NCBI GenBank assembly: GCA_963665075.1
Contig: OY762063.1
Coordinates: forward strand, 1,240,001-1,304,000
Source: JAPULR01 sp963665075
GTDB taxonomy: Bacteria; Chloroflexota; Dehalococcoidia; Lucifugimonadales; GCA-2712585
DNA length: 64,000 nt
Reading direction: 5' to 3'
The position numbers were made by a program, and so were the translations under genes. Numbering within the stretch: the first letter of the stretch is position 1; each line of letters opens with the position of its first letter. The notes beneath the pieces are model-generated. The model was not told the DNA's origin, ran no database searches, and worked only from the letters and a program-made list of their open reading frames with translations. Shown here in pieces: positions 51,721 through 58,969 of the stretch.

Positions 51721-52524
51721 TCATCGCCAGTCTCCAACATTGAAGCCGCGGGCCTGGAATCGGGATTGGGCGTATTCTTCCTTCAGGAAGGCAAGGAACG
51801 GGGACGCTTCCGGTTGGTTGCGGGAGTCCTTCAGCAGGGCCGCCGGATATAGGATGGGGGAATGGGACGCCGACGGCATTTCGTAGGCGATGCGGACTCC
51901 TTCGTTGTTGACGGCGTCGGTGCGATATACGATTCCGGCTTCGGCGGCGCCGGATTCGACATAGGCCAGGGCGGTGCGGACGTTAGAACCGAGGACAATC
52001 CGGTCATGGAGTTCGTCCCATATCCTCATATTCTGGAGGGATTCCCGGGCGTAGACGCCCGCCGGGGACAACGCGGGGTCCGCCATCGCAATCCGCCCGG
52101 CGTCACGCAGAGTTTGTTCCAGGGGTTGGGACGTGGGGTTTGTATCGCTTGAGACCGCCAAGACGAGGTTGTTGGATGCTAATGTAGTTCGTGATTCGGG
52201 AGCCAGGAGGCCGTTCTCTTCCAAATCGTCCATTGGGCCGGCGCCGGCCGATATGAACACGTCGCCGGGGGCATTGCGCTTCAACTGGTTGGCGAGGGCG
52301 ACGGAGCCGCCCCAGTGGACGGCAATATCAACTTCGTTGGCGACCTCATACTCCACTGCCAGTTCCGTCAGCACGTCTCTGAGACTGGCGGCGGCGAAAA
52401 CCAGGACTCGGCGCTGTTCGGCGTCACCGCAGGCGGCGACGGTCAAGAGCAGGGACGCGACGAGGAATAGAAGAACTACGGATTTTTTTAATGACGGGAC
52501 TCGGTGGAGATGTCGGGATAGCAT
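51721..52524 (-). CDS. modA: Molybdate ABC transporter substrate-binding lipoprotein
   Basis: 267 residues. The signal peptide ends in VAAC (lipobox). The ModA fold is indicated by VFAAASLRDVLTELA, HWGGSVALANQLKRNAPGDVFISA, IAMADPALSPAGVYARESLQ and ALAYVESGAAEAGIVYRTDA. The anion-binding serines lie in AAASL and GGSVALA. TATAAT ends six bases before the ATG, so the transcript is probably leaderless. modB and modC follow. Confidence 0.95.
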   Translation of the reverse strand: MLSRHLHRVPSLKKSVVLLFLVASLLLTVAACGDAEQRRVLVFAAASLRDVLTELAVEYEVANEVDIAVHWGGSVALANQLKRNAPGDVFISAGAGPMDDLEENGLLAPESRTTLASNNLVLAVSSDTNPTSQPLEQTLRDAGRIAMADPALSPAGVYARESLQNMRIWDELHDRIVLGSNVRTALAYVESGAAEAGIVYRTDAVNNEGVRIAYEMPSASHSPILYPAALLKDSRNQPEASPFLAFLKEEYAQSRFQARGFNVGDWR

Positions 52525-52530
52525 TGGGAG

Positions 52531-52536
52531 ATTATA
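52531..52536 (-). promoter_or_regulatory. -10 element of modA (leaderless)
   Basis: TATAAT on the minus strand lies six bases upstream of the modA ATG, so transcription should start at or next to the start codon. No good -35 and no recognisable ModE site was found. Confidence 0.55.
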
Positions 52537-52567
52537 GACGTTGGAGGGGGTGAGTACATCATGGGTG

Positions 52568-52620
52568 GGGGAATCACCCCCATCCTAACCTTCCCCCGTC
52601 GAGGGGGAAGGAATAAGAGG
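52568..52620. repeat. Intergenic family-C repeat
   Basis: GGGGAATCACCCCCATCC followed by CTTCCCCCGTCGAGGGGGAAGG and AATAAGAGGGGG between divergent modA and the M20 gene. An extended -10 (TGGTATTAT, 52658-52663) for the M20 gene follows. Confidence 0.75.
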
Positions 52621-52711
52621 GGGAGAAGATGGGGGCGCGTTGGGGTTGGGGAAGTGGTATTATCGTCGGAGGGTTGGGGTAAGAAGGTTGGGCAGAGGAG
52701 GAGACGCGTTT

Positions 52712-53887
52712 ATGGATAGAGCGGAGCAGTTGAAGCGGGAGGCGCAAGAGCAGATTGCCGCCCATCGAGGGGAGTTGGAGGAGTTGTCGTTGCGCATCCA
52801 CGGCAACCCGGAGCTATCGTTGGAGGAGGAAAAGTCGTCGCAATGGCTGGCGGAATATCTGTCGGGAAAGGGGTTTGAGGTGACGAAACCCGCCTACGGG
52901 CTGCCGACGGCATTCGAGGCGGTGTACGGGGAGGGGAGTCCGTCCATCGGAATCATCGCGGAGTACGACGCGCTGCCAGGCATCGGCCACGCCTGCGGTC
53001 ACAACGTAATTGCGACGGCGGCGCTGGGCGCGGGGCTGGCCGCAAAGGCCGCCGCGGACGCTTTCGGGGCGACGATTCGCGTCATCGGGACGCCGGGGGA
53101 GGAGGGACGCGGGGGGAAGATTCGTATGGCGCGAAACGGGGCTTTCAGGAACGTGGACGCGGCGATGATGGTGCATCCAGGCGACTACAACACGTCGGGA
53201 TGCGAAGCGATGGCGGTGGCGATCTTGTCGGTTGAGTTTCACGGAAAGGCGTCCCACGCGGCGGGCGCGCCGCAGCAGGGCGTGAACGCGCTGGAAGCAA
53301 TGATCATTTCGTACAACGCCATCAACTCGCTGCGGCAGCACGTGGTGGACGGCAGCCGCGTCCACGGCATCATCACCGACGGGGGGCAGGCGGCGAACGT
53401 GGTGCCGGCGCACAGCGCGGGGCTTTTCTACATCCGGGCCAAGGACGATGAATACGTGGAGACGCTGAAGGAGCGGGTGGTGGGGTGCTTCGAGGCCGGC
53501 GCGAAGGCTACGGGGGCGCGGCTGGAGCATCGGTGGAGCGAGCCGCAGTACAGCACTATGAAGAACAACAGAGTCATTTCCGGCCTGTACGCCCGCAACC
53601 TGGAGAGCTTGGGCAGGAAGGTGGAGCCGTACGCGGGGAGGAATTTCGGCAGTACGGACATGGGAAACGTGAGCTACATGACGCCGGGGATTCATCCCAT
53701 CATCGCCGTCGCGCCGCGGGGGGTGTCGATACATACGGAGGAGTTCGAGACCCACGCCGGGTCGGAGGCGGGGCATTCGGCGATGACGGACGGGGCGACG
53801 GCGATGGCATGGACTGTCATAGACCTGCTCGCGGAGCCTTCGAGGTTGGCGCGGGCGCAGGAAGAATTTGAAGGGGGTGGCGACTGA
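52712..53887 (+). CDS. M20-family amidohydrolase (AbgB/aminobenzoyl-glutamate hydrolase-like)
   Basis: 391 residues from the ATG at 52712, with GAGGAGGAG upstream. The metal-binding segment is AEYDALPGIGHACGHN (His93, His97) and the catalytic loop GTPGEEGRGG. A dimerisation-domain stretch VEFHGKASHAAGAPQQG is followed by ITDGGQAANVVP. It is a cytosolic zinc- or manganese-dependent amidohydrolase acting on N-acyl or peptide-like substrates; the substrate is unknown. Its stop overlaps the start of the SDR gene by one base. Confidence 0.92.
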   Translation: MDRAEQLKREAQEQIAAHRGELEELSLRIHGNPELSLEEEKSSQWLAEYLSGKGFEVTKPAYGLPTAFEAVYGEGSPSIGIIAEYDALPGIGHACGHNVIATAALGAGLAAKAAADAFGATIRVIGTPGEEGRGGKIRMARNGAFRNVDAAMMVHPGDYNTSGCEAMAVAILSVEFHGKASHAAGAPQQGVNALEAMIISYNAINSLRQHVVDGSRVHGIITDGGQAANVVPAHSAGLFYIRAKDDEYVETLKERVVGCFEAGAKATGARLEHRWSEPQYSTMKNNRVISGLYARNLESLGRKVEPYAGRNFGSTDMGNVSYMTPGIHPIIAVAPRGVSIHTEEFETHAGSEAGHSAMTDGATAMAWTVIDLLAEPSRLARAQEEFEGGGD

Positions 53888-54681
53888 TGGACTTGCAGTT
53901 GAAAGGCAAGGTTGCGCTGGTGACGGGGGGTACGCGGGGGATTGGGCTGGCTACGGCGCGGCTGTTCGCGCAGGAAGGATGTCATTTGGGGATTTGCGGT
54001 CGGGACGAAGACCAGTTGCGCGCGGTGGAGGAGGAGTTGCGGGGGATGGGGGCGCGGGTGTGCGGCGTGGTGGCCGACGTTACGAAGGCGGAGGACGCGT
54101 CGCGGTTCGTGGATGCTTGCGTTTCGGAGCTTGGGGGCGTCGACGTGTTGGTGAACAACGTGGGCGGGTCGGCGGGCGGGCCGACGATTTTCGACACGTC
54201 GGACGAGGACTGGCATCGGACTTTCGACGTCACGCTGCTGCACGGGGTGCGGCTGACGCAGCTTGTCGCGCCTCACATGAAGCGGCGCGGCGGCGGGGCC
54301 ATCGTCAACGTATCGTCGATTTCGGGCTGGTCGCCGCAGCTGATGGGCACGGCGCAGTACGGGGCGGCGAAGGCGGCGGTCATCTTCGTCACGGAGCGGC
54401 TGGCGCTGGAGATGGTGAGTTTCAACGTGCGGGTCAACACGGTCTCGCCGGGGTCGATTCAAAACACGCGGGGGTGGGAATCGTACAGGAAGACGAATCC
54501 GGCGGGCTACGACCTGTACGTGCGGGAGGGGTTTCCGATGGGGCGGCTGGGGAACCCGGAGGAGGTGGCGGACGTCATCGCGTTCATGGCGTCGCCGAGG
54601 TCGAACTGGATCAACGGGCGGAACATTCCGGTGGACGGGCTGGAGCAGCCGACGGGGGTGGCGGAGCGTCGTCCGTGGTAG
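53887..54681 (+). CDS. Short-chain dehydrogenase/reductase
   Basis: 264 residues. The NAD(P)-binding motif TGGTRGIG lies at residues 13-20, the NNVGG motif near 90, catalytic Ser in NVSSISG and Tyr158-x-x-x-Lys162 in YGAAK, then PGSI. This classical SDR of FabG/3-oxoacyl type is translationally coupled to the amidohydrolase upstream (TGATGG), suggesting a shared catabolic step. The substrate is unknown. Confidence 0.94.
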   Translation: MDLQLKGKVALVTGGTRGIGLATARLFAQEGCHLGICGRDEDQLRAVEEELRGMGARVCGVVADVTKAEDASRFVDACVSELGGVDVLVNNVGGSAGGPTIFDTSDEDWHRTFDVTLLHGVRLTQLVAPHMKRRGGGAIVNVSSISGWSPQLMGTAQYGAAKAAVIFVTERLALEMVSFNVRVNTVSPGSIQNTRGWESYRKTNPAGYDLYVREGFPMGRLGNPEEVADVIAFMASPRSNWINGRNIPVDGLEQPTGVAERRPW

Positions 54682-54697
54682 ATTGGGGCGATTTCGG

Positions 54698-54727
54698 TTG
54701 CCAAGGAAGCGCGGGCGGACGTAGAAT
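54698..54727 (+). promoter_or_regulatory. Promoter of the PPOX-family gene
   Basis: TTGCCA (54698-54703), 18 bp, TAGAAT (54722-54727); transcription would start about 25 bp before the ATG. Confidence 0.5.
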
Positions 54728-54759
54728 TTAGACGTACTTTCGGCGAATAGGAGGACGAG

Positions 54760-55350
54760 ATGGCGAACGTGGGAGTTGCGACGGACAACAGGTTTACGAA
54801 GCAGTTCGGGACGCCGAGCCACAGGGCGACGGGGAAGGTGGTGAACGTGATGACGGAGGTGGTGATGGAGTTCATCGCGAAGTCGCCGTTTCTGGTGATG
54901 GCGACGAGCAGCGGCGACGGGGGGTGCGACGCTTCGCCGAAGGGGGGCAAGCCGGGGTTCGTGCACATTCTGGACGACAGGCACGTCATCATCCCGGACG
55001 TGGCGGGGAATCGGCTGTTCCAGAGCTACCTGAATATGTCGGAGAACCCGCAGGTGGGGCTGCTGTTTCTGATTCCGGGGTCGAACGACACGGTGAGGGT
55101 GAACGGGCGCGTGACGATTCTGTCGAAGGAAGAACTTGACCGGATGAAGGTGGAGCTTTCGCTGAACAACCCGGACGACAATTCGCGGAAGTTGCAGGGG
55201 ATTCTGGTGGAGGTGGACGAGGCGTACACGCATTGTCCGCGGGCGTTGAAGTTCGCGGAGTTGTGGAACCCGGAGTCGTTCGACGACAAGGTCTTCCACA
55301 ACCGGGATCTGGCGGCGAGGAGGCGGGAGGCGCTGGCTCGCCGGTCGTAA
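54760..55350 (+). CDS. Pyridoxamine 5'-phosphate oxidase family (FMN-binding split-barrel) protein
   Basis: 196 residues. ATAGGAGG lies five bases upstream of the ATG. Typical segments are FIAKSPFLVMATSSGDGGCDASPKGG (in pieces), VIIPDVAGNRLFQSYLN, GLLFLIPGSNDTVRVNGR and the C-terminal AYTHCPRALKFAELW. These match the MSMEG_1061/DR2398 group of PPOX-like flavin or F420 proteins as I recall it. A redox role is inferred; the substrate is unknown. Confidence 0.9.
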   Translation: MANVGVATDNRFTKQFGTPSHRATGKVVNVMTEVVMEFIAKSPFLVMATSSGDGGCDASPKGGKPGFVHILDDRHVIIPDVAGNRLFQSYLNMSENPQVGLLFLIPGSNDTVRVNGRVTILSKEELDRMKVELSLNNPDDNSRKLQGILVEVDEAYTHCPRALKFAELWNPESFDDKVFHNRDLAARRREALARRS

Positions 55351-55372
55351 CGCCGCCCAGGGCGGGGCGGCG

Positions 55373-55488
55373 GGGCGGCGGGGATAAGCGTCGTGGGGCT
55401 AGCCGAGGGTTGAGTGCGGGGCGGCGGGGGCAAGCGTCGTGGGGCTACCGGAGGGTTGAGTGCGGGGCGGCGGGGGTAGACGTCGTGG
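55373..55488 (+). repeat. 46-bp tandem repeat (about 2.5 units) leading into tRNA-Ala
   Basis: CGTCGTGGGGCT recurs at 55389, 55435 and 55481, an exact 46-bp period; between copies the sequence reads A(G/C)CGGAGGGTTGAGTGCGGGGCGG with small differences. The last copy runs directly into the first bases of tRNA-Ala (GGGGCTGTAGCTC). Confidence 0.85.
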
Positions 55489-55562
55489 GGCTGTAGCTCA
55501 GTAGGGAGAGCACCTGCTTTGCAAGCAGGGGGGCAGGGGTTCGAATCCCCTCAGCTCCACCA
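55487..55562 (+). tRNA. tRNA-Ala(TGC)
   Basis: Acceptor GGGGCTG/CAGCTCC. The anticodon stem CCTGC/GCAGG encloses TTTGCAA (anticodon TGC), the T arm is GGTTCGAATCC, the discriminator is A and CCA is encoded. It is followed within six bases by the convergent mod gene. Confidence 0.95.
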
Positions 55563-55567
55563 GCCCA

Positions 55568-58500
55568 TCACTCGACGCGGAAGACTTTGAGGGCTTCGTC
55601 GCCCAGGTGGTTGATGACTTTGACGGCGATGCGGCCCGTGGCGGGCTTCTCGAAGGGGCGGGATGTGGCGCTGTTGAGGGTCGCCCAAGCCTCCTTGTTT
55701 ATCTCCGCGTTCAGGGTGGTCTTCAAGGACTTGTAGGGGTCGGCCGCCCCGAGGAAGTAGGCGTGGCGGACGAAGAAGGATTCCTGGTTATAGTCCGTGT
55801 CGATGAACCAGCAGGCGATTTGGTCCGGCTCGTTGCTGCGTACCTGACCGGTGGCGGGGTCGAAGATGTCCACGCCGTTGATGGCGACCTGGGTCCAGTG
55901 GTCGGTGGTCAGGGAGAGGGGGAAGTCGGCGGGTTTGAGATTCTGAATCGCAGCGAGCGTTTGAGTCCATTCAGCATCCGACCCACTTCCGACGCCAGGG
56001 CTAATAGAGGTTTGATTTGGCGCTCCGGCGGAAAGCTGGCAGATACGCGATAGACCATCTCTGCCAGCCGCATTGATTTTCTCCAGACTTCCAAGTCCTG
56101 ATAACCGCGCAATCCGCTCATAATTCGCAACCATCCTTCCCCCGCCGGTCACCAGCCACCGACCACTGGTCACTTCGATATCCGGCTCGCCGAAGATTAC
56201 GAACAGGTTGCCCGCGCCGGTGTTCTTGAGGTCGTTGGCCATGTGCAGGTCGGCGTTCATGCGGGCCTTGAGGACGGGGACGCGGCCGAGGCTTTCGAAC
56301 TCGGTGGTGTGGGCCTCGTAGTTGAAGGCGCAGGCGATGAGCACGTCGAAGCCGGCTTCGGCGGCCTCCCGCGCGGCTTCCACCAGGTCCGCCCGCGACA
56401 CCGTTCCGAACTCCGGCCCGATGAAGATTCCCGCCCGCCGCTCTACGCCGTCCTCCTCTTCGCCCTCCATGTACCGCCCCTCGGCGCAAACCAGACGCCC
56501 CGGCCAGGGCGTCACCGACGAGAAGCTAATCCTGTCTTCCTTGTGGACCTGCTGCACGCCGGCGCGCCTGAGATTGTCCAGAATCACGTCGGCGAAGTCG
56601 TACTCCGTGCCGTAGCCGTTGGAAGTTTCGAGCACCACTTCGCCGTGTTCGTCCACGCCCAGGGTGCGATGGGGGGAGATGCTTTCGACGGTGAAGGGGC
56701 CTGCGACGCGCACCTTGCGGCGGTCTTCGTAGGGCTTGTCGTAGAGCCGCTCATAGTCGGCGCGGGCGGCGATTGAGGCGTCGATTTCCTTCTGACGGGC
56801 GATGCGCAGCTTCCACCATCGGGCGTGGAGATCCTTTGCTTCCTGCGGCCAGGCGTCGTCGGCTTCCCGGGGGATTTCCCACTCCTCCCAGGACTTGCCA
56901 AGGACGCCGTTCAGCAGGTCTCTGAGCGGCTCCAGTTCTTCTTGCGCCTGCGCCCAGATGACGTCGATTTCAGCGTTGTTGGCGATGGCGCGGAGGGTTA
57001 TGTGGGGGACGCGGTGGTAGACGAAGCCCTGGCGGACGCTGCCGAAGGTGGGGGATTCGGAAGGGGCCCGGCGTTCGATTTCGGACTGTTTGGCTTGCCC
57101 TTCCGGGCTGTCGGAGAGGAGGTAGAAGGGGTAGCGGGCGCCCATGACGCGGGCGCGGGCCAGGGCGAGGGCGACGCGGGAGGTGTCGATGGTAATCCAG
57201 CGGCGGCCCCACTGCTCGGCCACGTAGGCGGTGGTGCCGGAGCCGCAGGTGGGGTCGAGGACGAGGTCGCCGGGGTCGGTGGTCATCAGGATGCAGCGTT
57301 CGACTATCTTGGTACGAGTCTCTACCACATATATTTGATTTCGACTAAAGCCCGCTGTATCAGTCCAGACTTCAGACATCACCTTAATTGGGTAGTCGTC
57401 TATGAAGTATTTCCAACGTATCTTGGCACCAGCTTTGATTATGCGCCCAGATTTCTTGAGTGCATTCATTCCATGAGGCCAACTTAGTTTCCAGTGACTA
57501 GTGCTGTTGGGTCTGAATATCTGTCCTTCGAATTCAACCGGGGTGTCTTGTCTCGATGAACCCGAACTTTCCAAACTCACGAGTCCTCCGACTCGTGAGT
57601 TTGGAAAAAATTTTTTTGGGTTTTCCCTTTCTTCGCCACTGAGGCGTTTCAGAGAACCATCGGGCATCTCGACCAAGTTGTAAAAGTTATCCGGTTCTTT
57701 TTCCGAGTAAAGCTGTCGATATTTCGTGTGATCCGCATTCTTCGCATACCAAATCAAGTAATCCGAAGTTCGACCCAACTCATTGGAAACCATGCTTCCA
57801 GTTTTTGCGAACACTATCTGCCTAACGAAATTCTCATCCCCAAACACCTCATCCATGAGCGAACGGACGCGGTGGACGTTTTCATCGCCAATCTGGACGA
57901 ATATGGAACCCGACTCCGCCAGCAGATCCCGCGCCGCCGTGAGCCTGTCCCGCAGGTAGGTCAGGTAGGAGTGGATGCCGTCCCGCCAGGTGTCGCGGAA
58001 GGCCTTCACCTGCTCCGGCTCGCGGGTGATGTGGTTGGCGTTGCCGTCCCGCACGTCGCGGCTGGTGGTGGACCACTGGAAGTTTGAGTTGAACTTGATG
58101 CCGTAGGGCGGGTCCACGTATATGCACTGGACCTTGCCGCGGAGGCCCTCGCGCTCGGCGAGGGAGGCCATGACCTGGAGGCTGTCGCCGAGGATCATGC
58201 GGTTGGACCAGTTGGCTTCGTGGCGGTAGAACTCGGTCTTGGCGGCTTCGGAGGGGAGGCCGTTGAAGTCGGCGAACATGTCAACCTGAAAATCGTCTTC
58301 GGCGTCGCCGTTGCGGGAATGGCGGGCCAGGTCGTCGATGAGGGCCTTGGGGTGAACGCGCTCCTGGATGTATAGGGGCGGTGCGTTGACGGTCAGGTCG
58401 GCGGCGTCCTGGGCGTCCTTGCCGCGCCAGACGAGCTGGGGGTCCAGGTCGCGGTTGCGGCGTTGGTAGGCGACGCGGACGGGGGATTGTTCGTCCTCCC

Positions 58501-58609
58501 GCATGAGGGGCTGGTGCTCGGCGGAGGGGAGGTTGCGGCGGCTGGCCTCGTCGTGAACCAGGGTTTCGACGGATTTCGTGTTCTTGGCGCGGGCGCGGCG
58601 TCTGGGCAT
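55568..58609 (-). CDS. mod: Type III-like adenine DNA methyltransferase (Mod), carrying an in-frame insertion
   Basis: 1,013 residues. The beta-class N6-adenine methylase core is seen as catalytic DPPYGIKFN near residue 173 and the SAM motif VLDPTCGSGTTAY near 450. The C-terminal region resembles Mod proteins (CWFIDTDYNQESFFVRHAYF, TGRIAVKVINHLGDE). Residues 814-905 are encoded by an inserted element; without it the protein would be 921 residues. The central target-recognition part (about 57290-57860) is AT-richer. It lies downstream of the restriction subunit with a 360-bp gap. Whether the enzyme is active with the insertion is unknown. Confidence 0.92.
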   Translation of the reverse strand: MPRRRARAKNTKSVETLVHDEASRRNLPSAEHQPLMREDEQSPVRVAYQRRNRDLDPQLVWRGKDAQDAADLTVNAPPLYIQERVHPKALIDDLARHSRNGDAEDDFQVDMFADFNGLPSEAAKTEFYRHEANWSNRMILGDSLQVMASLAEREGLRGKVQCIYVDPPYGIKFNSNFQWSTTSRDVRDGNANHITREPEQVKAFRDTWRDGIHSYLTYLRDRLTAARDLLAESGSIFVQIGDENVHRVRSLMDEVFGDENFVRQIVFAKTGSMVSNELGRTSDYLIWYAKNADHTKYRQLYSEKEPDNFYNLVEMPDGSLKRLSGEERENPKKFFPNSRVGGLVSLESSGSSRQDTPVEFEGQIFRPNSTSHWKLSWPHGMNALKKSGRIIKAGAKIRWKYFIDDYPIKVMSEVWTDTAGFSRNQIYVVETRTKIVERCILMTTDPGDLVLDPTCGSGTTAYVAEQWGRRWITIDTSRVALALARARVMGARYPFYLLSDSPEGQAKQSEIERRAPSESPTFGSVRQGFVYHRVPHITLRAIANNAEIDVIWAQAQEELEPLRDLLNGVLGKSWEEWEIPREADDAWPQEAKDLHARWWKLRIARQKEIDASIAARADYERLYDKPYEDRRKVRVAGPFTVESISPHRTLGVDEHGEVVLETSNGYGTEYDFADVILDNLRRAGVQQVHKEDRISFSSVTPWPGRLVCAEGRYMEGEEEDGVERRAGIFIGPEFGTVSRADLVEAAREAAEAGFDVLIACAFNYEAHTTEFESLGRVPVLKARMNADLHMANDLKNTGAGNLFVIFGEPDIEVTSGRWLVTGGGRMVANYERIARLSGLGSLEKINAAGRDGLSRICQLSAGAPNQTSISPGVGSGSDAEWTQTLAAIQNLKPADFPLSLTTDHWTQVAINGVDIFDPATGQVRSNEPDQIACWFIDTDYNQESFFVRHAYFLGAADPYKSLKTTLNAEINKEAWATLNSATSRPFEKPATGRIAVKVINHLGDEALKVFRVE
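55895..56169 (-). mobile_element. 275-bp mini-element with 14-bp terminal inverted repeats inside mod
   Basis: CCAGTGGTCGGTGG (55895-55908) and its exact reverse complement CCACCGACCACTGG (56156-56169) flank the insertion, and an A (minus strand) lies at each outer edge. Removing 276 bp restores the mod frame as ...GEPDIEVTQVAINGVDIFDP. Inside is an internally deleted four-helix-bundle gene in another frame. It is therefore a non-autonomous element of the kind mobilised in trans. Confidence 0.8.
55909..56130 (-). pseudogene. Truncated four-helix-bundle (23S rRNA IVS-type) protein fragment
   Basis: In a frame shifted from mod, GYQDLEVWRKSMRLAEMVYRV (in pieces) matches the N-terminus of this family and LALASEVGRMLNGLKRSL its C-terminus. 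The middle of about 50-60 residues (usually containing IRRAAVSIPSNIAEG) is missing. It is too short to form the four-helix bundle, so it is taken as a remnant carried by the mini-element. Confidence 0.75.
57568..57607. repeat. Perfect 18-bp inverted repeat within mod
   Basis: TTTCCAAACTCACGAGTC (57568-57585), loop CTCC, GACTCGTGAGTTTGGAAA (57590-57607), then AAATTTTTTT. It lies inside the coding region, encoding about NSRVGGLVSLES, in the AT-richer recognition part of mod. Confidence 0.9.
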
Positions 58610-58624
58610 GGGGGTTCAGCCTTT

Positions 58625-58735
58625 CGGGGGTGGTCAGTGGTCGGTGATGCCTTCGCGTAATATGATGATTGTGGGGGAAGGTGTAGTCAAGGGAGGGGGA
58701 GAAGATGGGCTCCCGCTTTCGCGGGAGCAAGGGTT
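58625..58735. repeat. Gap between res and mod: solo inverted-repeat copy and family-B repeat
   Basis: TGGTCAGTGGTCGGTGATG (58631-58649) matches 12 of 14 bases of the mini-element end, and CTCCCGCTTTCGCGGGAGC (about 58709-58727) is a B unit. The rest of the gap (58740-58940) shows no gene. A C unit (CTCCCTCAAGGGAGAGG) at 58978-58994 supplies the res 3' end. Confidence 0.65.
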
Positions 58736-58969
58736 TGAGGAAAAGCCCGCCTTCACCAAAAGAAAAAGCCCCAGGGGATCGGCCTAGCTCATGATTACCG
58801 GCTTGGCCGGGAGCTGGGCGTACTGCCAAGGGGCGGATGTGGAGGATATGTTAGTGTTGGCTGCCATATCTGTCAACTGCTTCACGTTAGCTTCAAGTCG
58901 AGGTCATCATAATTGGGATGCGGACTTTTCTGCGGTTGCGTTTGGGGCGTTTTCACCCTCACCCTCACC

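Noticed and set aside
55909..56130. Intact four-helix-bundle protein gene
   Set aside because: The central helices are missing and it lies wholly inside mod in another frame; treated as a remnant.
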